Source of the DNA: Ferrimicrobium sp.
GTDB taxonomy: Bacteria; Actinomycetota; Acidimicrobiia; Acidimicrobiales; Acidimicrobiaceae
Length of the DNA: 64,000 bases
Direction: 5' to 3'
Assembly: GCA_022690815.1 (NCBI GenBank)
Contig: JALCZJ010000006.1
Coordinates: 36,580-100,579, forward strand
Position numbers and translations under genes: made by a program
The notes under the pieces: generated by a model
The model's database searches: none
What the model was told of the DNA's origin: nothing
Seen by the model: the letters and a program-made list of their open reading frames with translations, nothing else
Shown: piece after piece, positions 52,671 through 60,403 of the stretch
Layout of the letters: the number at the start of each line of letters is the position of its first letter
Position numbering within the stretch: the first letter of the stretch is position 1

Positions 52671-53549
52671 ATGCTCTTTGAGTTTGCCGTAGTCGGTGGG
52701 TTGCTGCTAGGGCTATATTACGCTATGTTTGCTATGGGCCTCAACGTTGTCTTTGGGGCCCAGCGCATTGTCAATCTTGCCCATGGCGATATCGTTGTGC
52801 TTGGGGGATATGCCGCGTGGGAGTTGTACGAGACCTGGCATATATCGCCATTACTTGCTGTGATCATCGTGCTTCCGTTCTCGATTGGTTTGGGCTTTCT
52901 GGTTCAGCATTACCTCACACCGAGGTTGATGCAATCCGCTGATCCAGAGACTTTGTCCCTCATCCTGTTCTTTGGATTGTCACAGGTGATCGAGGCGATG
53001 GCGTCGATCATTTTTGGTCCGAATGAGCATTCTCTGCCGACCAATGCCATCCCCTCGAGTTCCCTGCACTTGTTCGGGGAATCGTATCCCGGAATCTGGT
53101 GGGTTTCAGCGTTGGTGGCGATACCGGTGCTCGGAATATTTTTATGGTTACTGTTCCGAACGGGTTTTGGCTTACGGATCCGTGCCGTAATGTCCTCGCC
53201 TATCGAGGCGGTAACGGCTGGATTAAATTCTGGTCGTGTGTCGGGGCTTTTCTTCGGTATAGGGTTTGGGCTGGCGGCGGTATCCGGCACGGTCGGAATC
53301 TTTATTTTTGGGGGAGTGTCCCCGACGGATGGTGTGGCATTGACGATCACAGCCTTTGCAATTATCGTCTTCGGCTCCTTGGGCAATCCTTGGGGTACCT
53401 TGGTTGCTGCCCTGATCTTTGGGGTTGTCTCTCAGTTGGTACAGGTCTACGCGTCTAGTTGGACCAACTTGGTTCCCTATGCGTTGGTCATAGTCATCAT
53501 GCTGTTGCGACCACAAGGTCTACTCGGACGGAGGCAGCGTGTCGCTTAA
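52671..53549 (+). CDS. livH: Branched-chain amino acid-type ABC permease, LivH-like
   Basis: A 292-residue membrane protein with eight or so hydrophobic segments. Family marks are GLNVVFGAQRIVNLAHGDIVVLGGYAA near the N-terminus and the cytoplasmic loop IRAVMSSPIEAVTAGLNSGRV, which contacts the ATPase. FGSLGNPWGTLVAALIFG is also typical. It overlaps the next gene by 11 nt. The substrate follows that of the binding protein and is not determined. Confidence 0.9.
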   Translation: MLFEFAVVGGLLLGLYYAMFAMGLNVVFGAQRIVNLAHGDIVVLGGYAAWELYETWHISPLLAVIIVLPFSIGLGFLVQHYLTPRLMQSADPETLSLILFFGLSQVIEAMASIIFGPNEHSLPTNAIPSSSLHLFGESYPGIWWVSALVAIPVLGIFLWLLFRTGFGLRIRAVMSSPIEAVTAGLNSGRVSGLFFGIGFGLAAVSGTVGIFIFGGVSPTDGVALTITAFAIIVFGSLGNPWGTLVAALIFGVVSQLVQVYASSWTNLVPYALVIVIMLLRPQGLLGRRQRVA

Positions 53550-54534
53550 GTTCTCCGAAAAGGACGATGCTACGAGTTCCAAATGGTTGACGCGAGCGAG
53601 ATTCGGCGGATATATATCACCCGGCTTGGCTGCTGTAATTCCAGTTCTGGTCTTTCTCATCGCGGTACATGTGTACGCGAATGAGTTGCTACTTGTCGAC
53701 ATGGCGGTTTATATCGCTCTTGCCCAGGGAATTAATATCATCTATGGATTCACTGGCTATCTGCCTTTTGGTTATTTTGGTTTTTTCGGCATCGGAGCCT
53801 ATGTCGGTGGTTATGGAATTCTGCATTGGGGTTTGCCGGGACCCGCTTCGGTACTCGTTGGCGCGGTGAGTGGAGCTATCGCGGGAGCAATCCTGCTTCC
53901 CCTCTTCCGACTGAGGGGAGCATACTTCGCCCTGGTCACGCTCGCCGTTGGTGAAGCGTTCTATGCCATTATCTCGAATCCCTCGCTCACTAGCATTACC
54001 AACGGTCCATATGGACTGAATCTTGCCGCGGCGTACTCGTCCGGCTGGTCGTTTGGCATGGCCGTCGGGCTCGCCGGGGTCGCGATTCTCATTGCGGCGC
54101 TGATTAGACGGTCTCATTATGGGATGACACTGAAGGCGATCAGGGATGATCCGGAGTCAGCCGCGATGGCTGGCATCAACGTTGGTCGAGACCGATTTTA
54201 CGCCTGGATCATTGCTGCTGTGATCGCTGGCGCCGGTGGTTCGATCTATGGTTGGGCGATCAGTGTGTTCTATCCTCAGGATGTCTTTGATGTGACCATT
54301 TCGGTGCTTGCCATCGTTTTCGCGCTGTTCGGTGGGGTCGGGAGCATTTGGGGTCCCACAATTGGTGCTGCTCTGCTCTATGCGATCTATAACGTGGTGG
54401 GTGTTTCGAATCCACAGTATTTCCAGCTGATCTATGGTTTGATCATCATTTTGCTTGTTCTGTTCGCACCACGGGGTTTGGCTGGGTTGGTGGAGATGGT
54501 GAAAGGGCGACTTGCACGGGGGAGGGTGAGCTGA
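53539..54534 (+). CDS. livM: Branched-chain amino acid-type ABC permease, LivM-like
   Basis: A 331-residue second permease subunit with eight to ten membrane segments. Conserved blocks are AQGINIIYGFTGYLPFGYFGFFGIGAY (split by eye into helix 2-3) and the ATPase-contact loop LKAIRDDPESAAMAGINVGRDR. Start is GTG 53539 with GGAGG upstream inside livH. The stop overlaps the livG ATG (TGATG). Codon use is more AT-rich than in flanking core genes. Confidence 0.9.
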   Translation: MSLKFSEKDDATSSKWLTRARFGGYISPGLAAVIPVLVFLIAVHVYANELLLVDMAVYIALAQGINIIYGFTGYLPFGYFGFFGIGAYVGGYGILHWGLPGPASVLVGAVSGAIAGAILLPLFRLRGAYFALVTLAVGEAFYAIISNPSLTSITNGPYGLNLAAAYSSGWSFGMAVGLAGVAILIAALIRRSHYGMTLKAIRDDPESAAMAGINVGRDRFYAWIIAAVIAGAGGSIYGWAISVFYPQDVFDVTISVLAIVFALFGGVGSIWGPTIGAALLYAIYNVVGVSNPQYFQLIYGLIIILLVLFAPRGLAGLVEMVKGRLARGRVS

Positions 54535-55277
54535 TGGAGGGGACCCCAGCAAAGGGGGTTGCATCACCCTTACTTGTCGCTGCCGATCTCGTTACCCGTT
54601 TTGGGAAGTTCCGGGCTCTCGATGGCGTCTCGTTGTCAATCGGTCACGGGGAGGCCGTCGGACTTGTCGGCCCCAATGGTTCCGGCAAGACAACCTTCGT
54701 CAATACCGTGTGTGGGTTGTATGCTCCGAGCAGTGGGAGCATTGTGTTTCATGGGGTTGACGTGACTGGGAAGCGGCCGGATCAGCTGGCCGCAGCTGGG
54801 GTCAATCGAACCTTCCAGATCCCTAAGCCATTTTTTTCTCTCACTGTTCGCGAGAATGTCTCCGTTGCGGCTCAGCATGCGCGCGCACCGAAGGATATTG
54901 ATGAGGTGTTGGCTAAGGTCAACCTGTTAGAGGTTGCCAGTAGCTCTCCGAGCGCGTTGACGGCCGCGCAACAAAAACGTCTTGACTTCGCTCGGGCGCT
55001 TGTCATGTCGCCTCGCTTGTTGTTCGTGGATGAGTTGGCTGCGGGACTGTCCCCCGGTGAGCTCCAAGAAGTGGCGACAATGCTGCAGTCGCTGGTAAGT
55101 GAAGGTTTGGCCCTGGTTGTCGTGGAGCATCTGATGGGCTTTCTTGAGCAGGTAGTTGATAGGGTTTATGTTTTAACCTTGGGACGCGTTGTTTTTGAGG
55201 GACGATTGCGCGACGCACTGGCGGACGAGGGGGTGCAGGAGGTATTTCTGGGGAAGGTAACCAGTGCTGGCGGTTGA
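54534..55277 (+). CDS. livG: ABC transporter ATPase, LivG-like, with altered signature
   Basis: A 247-residue cytoplasmic ATPase. Walker A is GPNGSGKT (46-53), the Q-loop lies at Q95 in FQIPKP, Walker B ends in FVDE and the H-loop is VEHLMG. The ABC signature reads LTAAQQKRLDFARAL at 142-156: LivG proteins usually have L-x-x-G-Q, and here the glycine is Ala145. Walker B is followed by L instead of the usual P (DELAAGL). These changes may weaken one composite ATP site; the partner ATPase has a standard signature. Confidence 0.9.
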   Translation: MEGTPAKGVASPLLVAADLVTRFGKFRALDGVSLSIGHGEAVGLVGPNGSGKTTFVNTVCGLYAPSSGSIVFHGVDVTGKRPDQLAAAGVNRTFQIPKPFFSLTVRENVSVAAQHARAPKDIDEVLAKVNLLEVASSSPSALTAAQQKRLDFARALVMSPRLLFVDELAAGLSPGELQEVATMLQSLVSEGLALVVVEHLMGFLEQVVDRVYVLTLGRVVFEGRLRDALADEGVQEVFLGKVTSAGG

Positions 55278-55959
55278 GCGCCTGGAATCAGGCTACGGAC
55301 GAATGCAAATTCTTTGGGGTGTTGATCTTGCAGTCCAGGAACACGAGGTGCATGTGCTCCTTGGCGCAAATGGTGCTGGGAAGTCAACGTTTCTCAAGGT
55401 ATTGGTTGGATTGCTTCCAACCTGGTCAGGTCTCGTCAGTTTCGATGGTCGTGACATCAATGCGCTAACAGCGCGTGAACGTGTCGATCGTGGGTTGGGG
55501 TACACCAGTGAGGCTGGGATCTTTCCTGATCTGTCGGTTGATGACAACCTTCGCATTAGTGCCTTGAGAATTCCCGCGTCTGAGAGGAAGGAGGCCATCG
55601 AGGCAGCGTATGCGCGCTTTGATGAGTTAAAGTCGCGGCGCCGTACGTTGGCAGGAGGTCTCTCTGGCGGACAACGAAAGCTCGTTGCCATCGCCCGCGC
55701 GCTCGTCGGCCAGCCGACTATTCTGGTGATGGACGAGCCGTCCTCTGGTCTCTCACCACGGTATGTTGCCGAAGTAGTGGAGCGCCTCGGCGAACTACGC
55801 GGGACCACTACGCTGCTCATCGCCGAGCAAAATGTATCGTTTCTAGAAATCGCTGACTCTGTATCGGTGCTCGAGGGAGGAAGAGTGAAGTTCTCGGGCT
55901 CAACGGGAGAGTTCGGCAACAATGAGACACTGCGCGAGGCGTTCTTTGGCTTAGAGTGA
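55264..55959 (+). CDS. livF: ABC transporter ATPase, LivF-like
   Basis: A 231-residue ATPase with Walker A GANGAGKST (34-42), signature GLSGGQRKLVAIARAL, Walker B ILVMDEPSSGLSP and H-loop IAEQNVSFLE. Together with the LivG-like subunit it would form the ATPase heterodimer of the importer. GTG start overlaps livG by 14 nt. It is the last gene of the operon. Confidence 0.92.
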   Translation: MLAVERLESGYGRMQILWGVDLAVQEHEVHVLLGANGAGKSTFLKVLVGLLPTWSGLVSFDGRDINALTARERVDRGLGYTSEAGIFPDLSVDDNLRISALRIPASERKEAIEAAYARFDELKSRRRTLAGGLSGGQRKLVAIARALVGQPTILVMDEPSSGLSPRYVAEVVERLGELRGTTTLLIAEQNVSFLEIADSVSVLEGGRVKFSGSTGEFGNNETLREAFFGLE

Positions 55960-56184
55960 AGCGTACCCTTGCTCCCAATCGGCTTGGTGTTTGGTAAGGC
56001 ATGTGGTGTGCGACATGCTGGGGCCGGGCCGACTGTCCCCGAGATGTTTCTTTGTTGCGCAAAGTCAAGGTGCTGTGGTCGCAGGAGATGATGTATCAAC
56101 CCATGCTGATTGCGGCGGCAGCAGCGGATCGTGACATTCCTGGGTTAGTCAAGCAGCCATATCCGCCGCGATTACGTTGCGCCG

Positions 56185-56291
56185 CTAGGAGCGTGCTAAA
56201 TAAGTCATGTTTCAAGAAAATCACAGCTCGCTGACCGGGACTTTTAGCATCTCAGTTTGGCAATAATCGGGCTTATTCAGCACGCTCCTAG
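56185..56291. mobile_element. MITE-like element with 21-bp inverted repeats
   Basis: The 21-mer at 56185-56205 (CTAGGAGCGTGCTAAATAAGT) begins with CTAGGAGCGTGCT; the 21 bases at 56271-56291 are its reverse complement with 19 of 21 matches. The ends enclose 65 bp of non-coding DNA, total 107 bp. The form fits a miniature inverted-repeat transposable element or the fused ends of a deleted insertion sequence. No flanking target duplication was evident, and no matching full-size element is in the window. Confidence 0.6.
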
Positions 56292-56866
56292 TGGAACTTG
56301 AGCGTCATGGAACCAGTGCTGAAGTTACGTTTGGTGATTGCTTCCTGCTCGTACTGCTCAGTTCGCTACAGTGGCGTACGAGTGTCGGAAATGGTATCGG
56401 CGTGGTTCGCGCTCAATCCGCTTGCTGGTTGGGCACGGGAAGGCATCCATGCGTCCTCATCGTTTCGAGCTAGTGCGGAACCCGCATACTGGCGGAGCCA
56501 GTCTGTCCGGTCGGCGAAGCCGTAGTGTCGTAGCTTGAGGTGTCGCGGGGGAGTGTTTTGGCCTTGGCCCTACCTCCTACGGTGCAGCTGGATGGCCCCT
56601 TGGGTGTGGCGTCGGGAGGCTGGAGGTGTGGCGCGCTTATGCACTACGGATCGGCTTCGGGCACGCATCTCTTTGTTGATGGTTCGACCATGTCCGGAGA
56701 AAACTCGGGTTTGCCAAGACTCATTTGTGGTGATCGCTGGTACTGCGCGAGAAGTCAGACAGCCCAGATTGGTACGCGACGGCTCCTTGTCGTCCGAACA
56801 ATGAGGTGTTGGGGTGTCAATCTCGTTCCTATAGACCAATCGAGCGATAGAGGGAATGATGGGGGA

Positions 56867-57103
56867 TCAGGAGTCGCAAGTATGGACGTCGGTTTGGTTG
56901 CGTGTGTGGCACATGGTGCCTGCTGGCTGCGGCCAAGGCACGATCCAGGCAAGACCAACGACACCGGGCCAGAGCGCGCCACCGCTCCCGTTCAACTCGG
57001 TTCGGTGGGACGTAGTCCCACCGGCAAGGCCCAAGTAGGCGGTGATGTCATCGACGATTGATCGGTCGTCATCGGTCCAGTCAGCCAGGGTTGGGTATGA
57101 CAT
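56867..57103 (-). CDS. Doubtful 78-residue hypothetical protein
   Basis: ATG-started minus-strand frame beginning MSYPTLADWTDDDRSIVDD, with an acidic N-terminus and a hydrophobic stretch GVVGLAWIVPW. Third positions are GC-rich. No family match known to me and no clear ribosome site, so it may be chance. Confidence 0.25.
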   Translation of the reverse strand: MSYPTLADWTDDDRSIVDDITAYLGLAGGTTSHRTELNGSGGALWPGVVGLAWIVPWPQPAGTMCHTRNQTDVHTCDS

Positions 57104-57250
57104 AGTGTCAGATTAGCTATGCTCGTACCCTGGCGCTCGTTATCGAACGTGTCGTTTGCTCGTCACCGTGATGGCCCCGAATCGTGGTCGCCCCGAATCG
57201 TGGTAGCCATTGCAGATGTTTTGGTTCAATGTGAGCTGGCTGTATGGATG

Positions 57251-58261
57251 TTATTGGTGAGGTGACGGCTCGGCGCCCGAAAGGCAACAGCCCGCATGGC
57301 AGCGAGCTTGGGACCCTGGTATGTGGGTGTTGGGGTCCTCGCCCTTCGTCCAGGCTGCGACCAGCTCGGTGAGCATCGCGAGAAAGTGAGGGGAGGTTCC
57401 AGCGGTCGGGAGTCGTTCGAATGAAAGTCCACGTTCCACGGCCGCATCCCTTGCCAGGATATCGAGGTCGTAGAGGACCTCTTGGTGGTCGGATATGAAG
57501 CCAATCGGGATCACGACGATACTGGTCAACCGTTGGTCGGAGTTGGCTGCGTCACGGATGGCGTCGGCCACGTCCGGAACGAGCCACGGTGTTCTGGGGT
57601 TGCCAGATCGACTTTGATAGACCAGCTCGATCTCTGGCCCATCGGGGAGGAGCTCCTGGAGGGATGCGCAGATGCTGGCGAGCTGATTTTCATACTCACA
57701 GGTCGATGCCATCGCTGAAGGAATAGAGTGTGCTGTCGCAAAAACCCTAGTGGTGCGCGGATCGATAGAGTTGTGAGTTGCGAGATGGTCTTCGAGGATA
57801 CTTCTTTGTGCCGCCACAAAGAGTGGGTGTTGCGAGAACGGCTTGATGGTCAGGGTTTTGAACTCGACCTGACAGCCCTCAAGGTCTTCGCGGTACTGGC
57901 GACAGCCTGAGTAGGAGCTATAGGCCGACGTCGGAATCACCAGGACTTCATCGACGCCATCACGACGCATCTCGTCGATGGTGTCGATGAGATAGGGATG
58001 CCAATTGCGATTGCCGAAATAGATGGGCAGTTTAATCCCGATCTCGTTGAGTGCAGCGTCGAGTTGACGGATCAACTCTCGATTGAGGGCGTTCAATGGG
58101 CTCGATCCACCAGTCGCAAGGTACTGGGTGGCAACGAGACGAAGACGCTCTTCGGGCACACCCCGGCCACGCGTGACGTTTTCGAGAAACGGCATGATGT
58201 CTGCGGCTTGTTCTGGTGATCCAAATGACTGCCAAAGAATGGCTCGTCGAGTGCTGGTCAT
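57251..58261 (-). CDS. hemH: Ferrochelatase (probably coproporphyrin ferrochelatase)
   Basis: Inserts Fe(II) into a porphyrin in haem synthesis. Motifs are FGNRNWHPYLIDTI, FATAHSIPSAM with the metal-site His, and IGFISDHQEVLYDLD with the catalytic Glu. The C-terminus has three clustered cysteines in ARCHAGCC, reminiscent of the [2Fe-2S] site in some actinobacterial enzymes. In actinobacteria the usual product is coproheme, so the CpfC role is likely by lineage. It follows rpmB by 7 bp and is probably co-transcribed. 336 residues. Confidence 0.9.
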   Translation of the reverse strand: MTSTRRAILWQSFGSPEQAADIMPFLENVTRGRGVPEERLRLVATQYLATGGSSPLNALNRELIRQLDAALNEIGIKLPIYFGNRNWHPYLIDTIDEMRRDGVDEVLVIPTSAYSSYSGCRQYREDLEGCQVEFKTLTIKPFSQHPLFVAAQRSILEDHLATHNSIDPRTTRVFATAHSIPSAMASTCEYENQLASICASLQELLPDGPEIELVYQSRSGNPRTPWLVPDVADAIRDAANSDQRLTSIVVIPIGFISDHQEVLYDLDILARDAAVERGLSFERLPTAGTSPHFLAMLTELVAAWTKGEDPNTHIPGSQARCHAGCCLSGAEPSPHQ

Positions 58262-58268
58262 GCGATAG

Positions 58269-58457
58269 CTAGGGCTTTACCAACCTGTTGGTGCGGATGC
58301 AGGACGTGCACACATTGCGCCGACGAGGCGTTCCGTTCTCAAGAACACGAATTCGCTGAATGTTGGGGTTGAAACGACGCTTGTTGCGTCGGTGAGAATG
58401 CGAGAGGCTCATCCCAAAGCCGGGCTTCTTGCCACAGATTTCACACACGCTGGCCAC
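58269..58457 (-). CDS. rpmB: 50S ribosomal protein L28
   Basis: A 62-residue L28 with [29 protein letters not shown] at the start (two segments of the family signature) and a second Cys pair in NVCTSCIRT. Retention of all four cysteines marks the zinc-binding form. Its stop lies 7 bp before hemH. It is divergent from the FakA-like gene; the 74-bp shared region holds both promoters. Confidence 0.96.
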   Translation of the reverse strand: MASVCEICGKKPGFGMSLSHSHRRNKRRFNPNIQRIRVLENGTPRRRNVCTSCIRTNRLVKP

Positions 58458-58518
58458 GCTTGGGCTCCCTTCGGAAACGGTTTTGCAAACAACTGACTTT
58501 TTTGTCGACCCTCTAGGC

Positions 58519-58524
58519 TATCAT
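58519..58524 (+). promoter_or_regulatory. Candidate -10 box of the DhaL-domain gene, leaderless type
   Basis: TATCAT lies 7 nt before GTG 58532, leaving no space for a Shine-Dalgarno. A T-rich stretch lies at the -35 distance but has no clear hexamer. Confidence 0.38.
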
Positions 58525-58531
58525 GCCCTGA

Positions 58532-60172
58532 GTGGATTCAGGGCAGTTTCGGCGCGCAAATGAGGTGCAATCAGGTTTACGAGCAGCACGAGCAAGCCTC
58601 GAGCGTCATCGTAGTGCCATCGATCGCCTCAATGTCTTTCCCGTTCCCGATGGGGATACTGGTTCGAACATGCTTGCCACACTGAGCGCCGGCGTGGGCG
58701 CCCTCGATCAGATGGGCCAAGCCGAGATTGCAGACTGGTATCGACCGATTGCTAAAGCCACGCTTTTGGGTGCTCGGGGAAACTCAGGCGTTATCCTGTC
58801 CCAGATTCTCCAGGCCGTGCTACGAGCATTGAGTAGCGACGAACCGCTTGAATCGGCTTGGCATCAAGCACTCGCCGAGGGATCCGCCGCTGCCAGCGCT
58901 GCGGTGTTGAATCCAAAGGCCGGCACGATGCTCAGCGTCATCGCTGCTGGTGCTGAGGTTGGACATGGTCCGATTCAAGACAGTCTTTCGGCAATGCGAG
59001 CGGCTCTTGAGTACACACCTGAGCAGCTGGCAGTTCTCAAGCGTGCTGGGGTCGTGGATTCCGGTGGCGCCGGACTTATCGTTGTCTTGGAGTCCCTGGC
59101 TGGGGCGCTTGGCATTCACGTGGAGCATGAGGATGAGTACCCCTGGCTAGAGCGAGCTGGCGAGTTGACCGATGCGGTGCTTCCAGATCTGTCGACGGTC
59201 GAGCTCGAAAGTGCCGGCACCTCGGAGATGCGCTTTGAGGTTATGTTTTCGTTGGAATCGGCGCCAACTCAGGTCGATGCCATGAAGACCGTCTGGTCTG
59301 GGATCGGTGACTCGATTGTGGTGGTCGGTGCCGAGGGTGTCTATCGTTGTCACATCCACACCAACGAGATCGGTCCAGCGATCGAGGCTGGCATCCAGGC
59401 GGGGCCGGTGTCGGATATCTCGGTTACCGACTTGTTGCACCAGATTGATGAGTTGGCGTGGGTGCGTGAGGGGTTGATGAACCCCGAGGCGCCCGAGGCT
59501 GGTCAATGCACTGGTGTGGTGGCTGTTGCGGCGGGTAGTGGTATCGCCAGACTCTTCAAATCCTTTGGCGTCCAATCGGTGGTGGTAGGAGGTCAGGGAC
59601 GTAACCCTTCGATCAAAGAGCTACTCGACGCCGTGCAGGCAACAAACTCCGAAGCCGTGTTGCTATTGCCGAACAACTCGAATATTCAGGCCGCAGCCCA
59701 GTCAGTCATGCAGTTGGTCGATCGGAGGGTCGAGATTATCCCGACCGTCAATGTGCTAGAAGGGTTCGCAGCACTGATGGCCTTCGATCCAGGATCGACG
59801 ATCGATACCAACGTGGAGCACATGACCGCGGCTGCTCGACAGGTGGCCTGGGGCGAAGTCACGATTGCGGTGCGCGCAGGCTCCTTCGAACACGGCGGGC
59901 AACGCGGCGAATTTTCGGTTGGGTCGTTCATCGGCCTCGGAGCCGACGGAATCCTGGCGGCCGGCAGCGACCTCGAGGTGGTGGTGATCGAGCTGGTCGA
60001 CCGGCTATCCTCGCCGGACTCGGAGATCGTCACGCTACTCGTTGGAGAGGGTGTCGACCAGCGAGTCGTCACTTCGATCGAGCACCAACTCGAGGAGCAC
60101 TACCCCCAGTTGACCGTTGAGATCCATCATGGAGATCAACCGCTGTATCCATTCCTGGTCGGGGTCGAATAG
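58532..60172 (+). CDS. DhaL/FakA-type protein (DAK2 domain phosphotransferase)
   Basis: A 546-residue protein of the FakA family, the ATP-binding fatty-acid kinase subunit. The DhaL domain (about 1-190) has NVFPVPDGDTGSNML with the Mg-ligand aspartates and GARGNSGVILSQIL. The middle domain and a C-terminal DegV-like part (from about 330) follow. A separate FakB is not in the window. Directly upstream of recG, an order conserved in Gram-positive bacteria (rpmB // fakA-recG). The first residues are defined by GTG 58532. Confidence 0.9.
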   Translation: MDSGQFRRANEVQSGLRAARASLERHRSAIDRLNVFPVPDGDTGSNMLATLSAGVGALDQMGQAEIADWYRPIAKATLLGARGNSGVILSQILQAVLRALSSDEPLESAWHQALAEGSAAASAAVLNPKAGTMLSVIAAGAEVGHGPIQDSLSAMRAALEYTPEQLAVLKRAGVVDSGGAGLIVVLESLAGALGIHVEHEDEYPWLERAGELTDAVLPDLSTVELESAGTSEMRFEVMFSLESAPTQVDAMKTVWSGIGDSIVVVGAEGVYRCHIHTNEIGPAIEAGIQAGPVSDISVTDLLHQIDELAWVREGLMNPEAPEAGQCTGVVAVAAGSGIARLFKSFGVQSVVVGGQGRNPSIKELLDAVQATNSEAVLLLPNNSNIQAAAQSVMQLVDRRVEIIPTVNVLEGFAALMAFDPGSTIDTNVEHMTAAARQVAWGEVTIAVRAGSFEHGGQRGEFSVGSFIGLGADGILAAGSDLEVVVIELVDRLSSPDSEIVTLLVGEGVDQRVVTSIEHQLEEHYPQLTVEIHHGDQPLYPFLVGVE

Positions 60173-60403
60173 TAGCGTCCGGTCATCGATACCACTGACG
60201 CCTAGGATTCGCCCCCTGGGCGCTGTGCCTCGGTGTCTGAGCGCTCATCACCGGGCGGGGCTGACAGCAAAGGCAGTAGTTTGCTGGGGCGTACGAGCTG
60301 AGAACTCGCTCGACGCGCGACCGATCAGCGACCTCGGCTCCCAAGATCGACCTCGCACAACGAGTAGCCTGTTCGAGTAGACGGATGTGGAGATAGGAGG
60401 CGC

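Larger units (their letters stand above)
55960..57250. other. Gene-poor right flank of the transporter operon
   Basis: About 1.3 kb. It contains a 107-bp inverted-repeat element and one weak minus-strand frame, both listed separately. Frames at 56001-56234 and 56540-57061 (plus) gave no recognisable domain. No obvious terminator follows livF. Confidence 0.45.
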
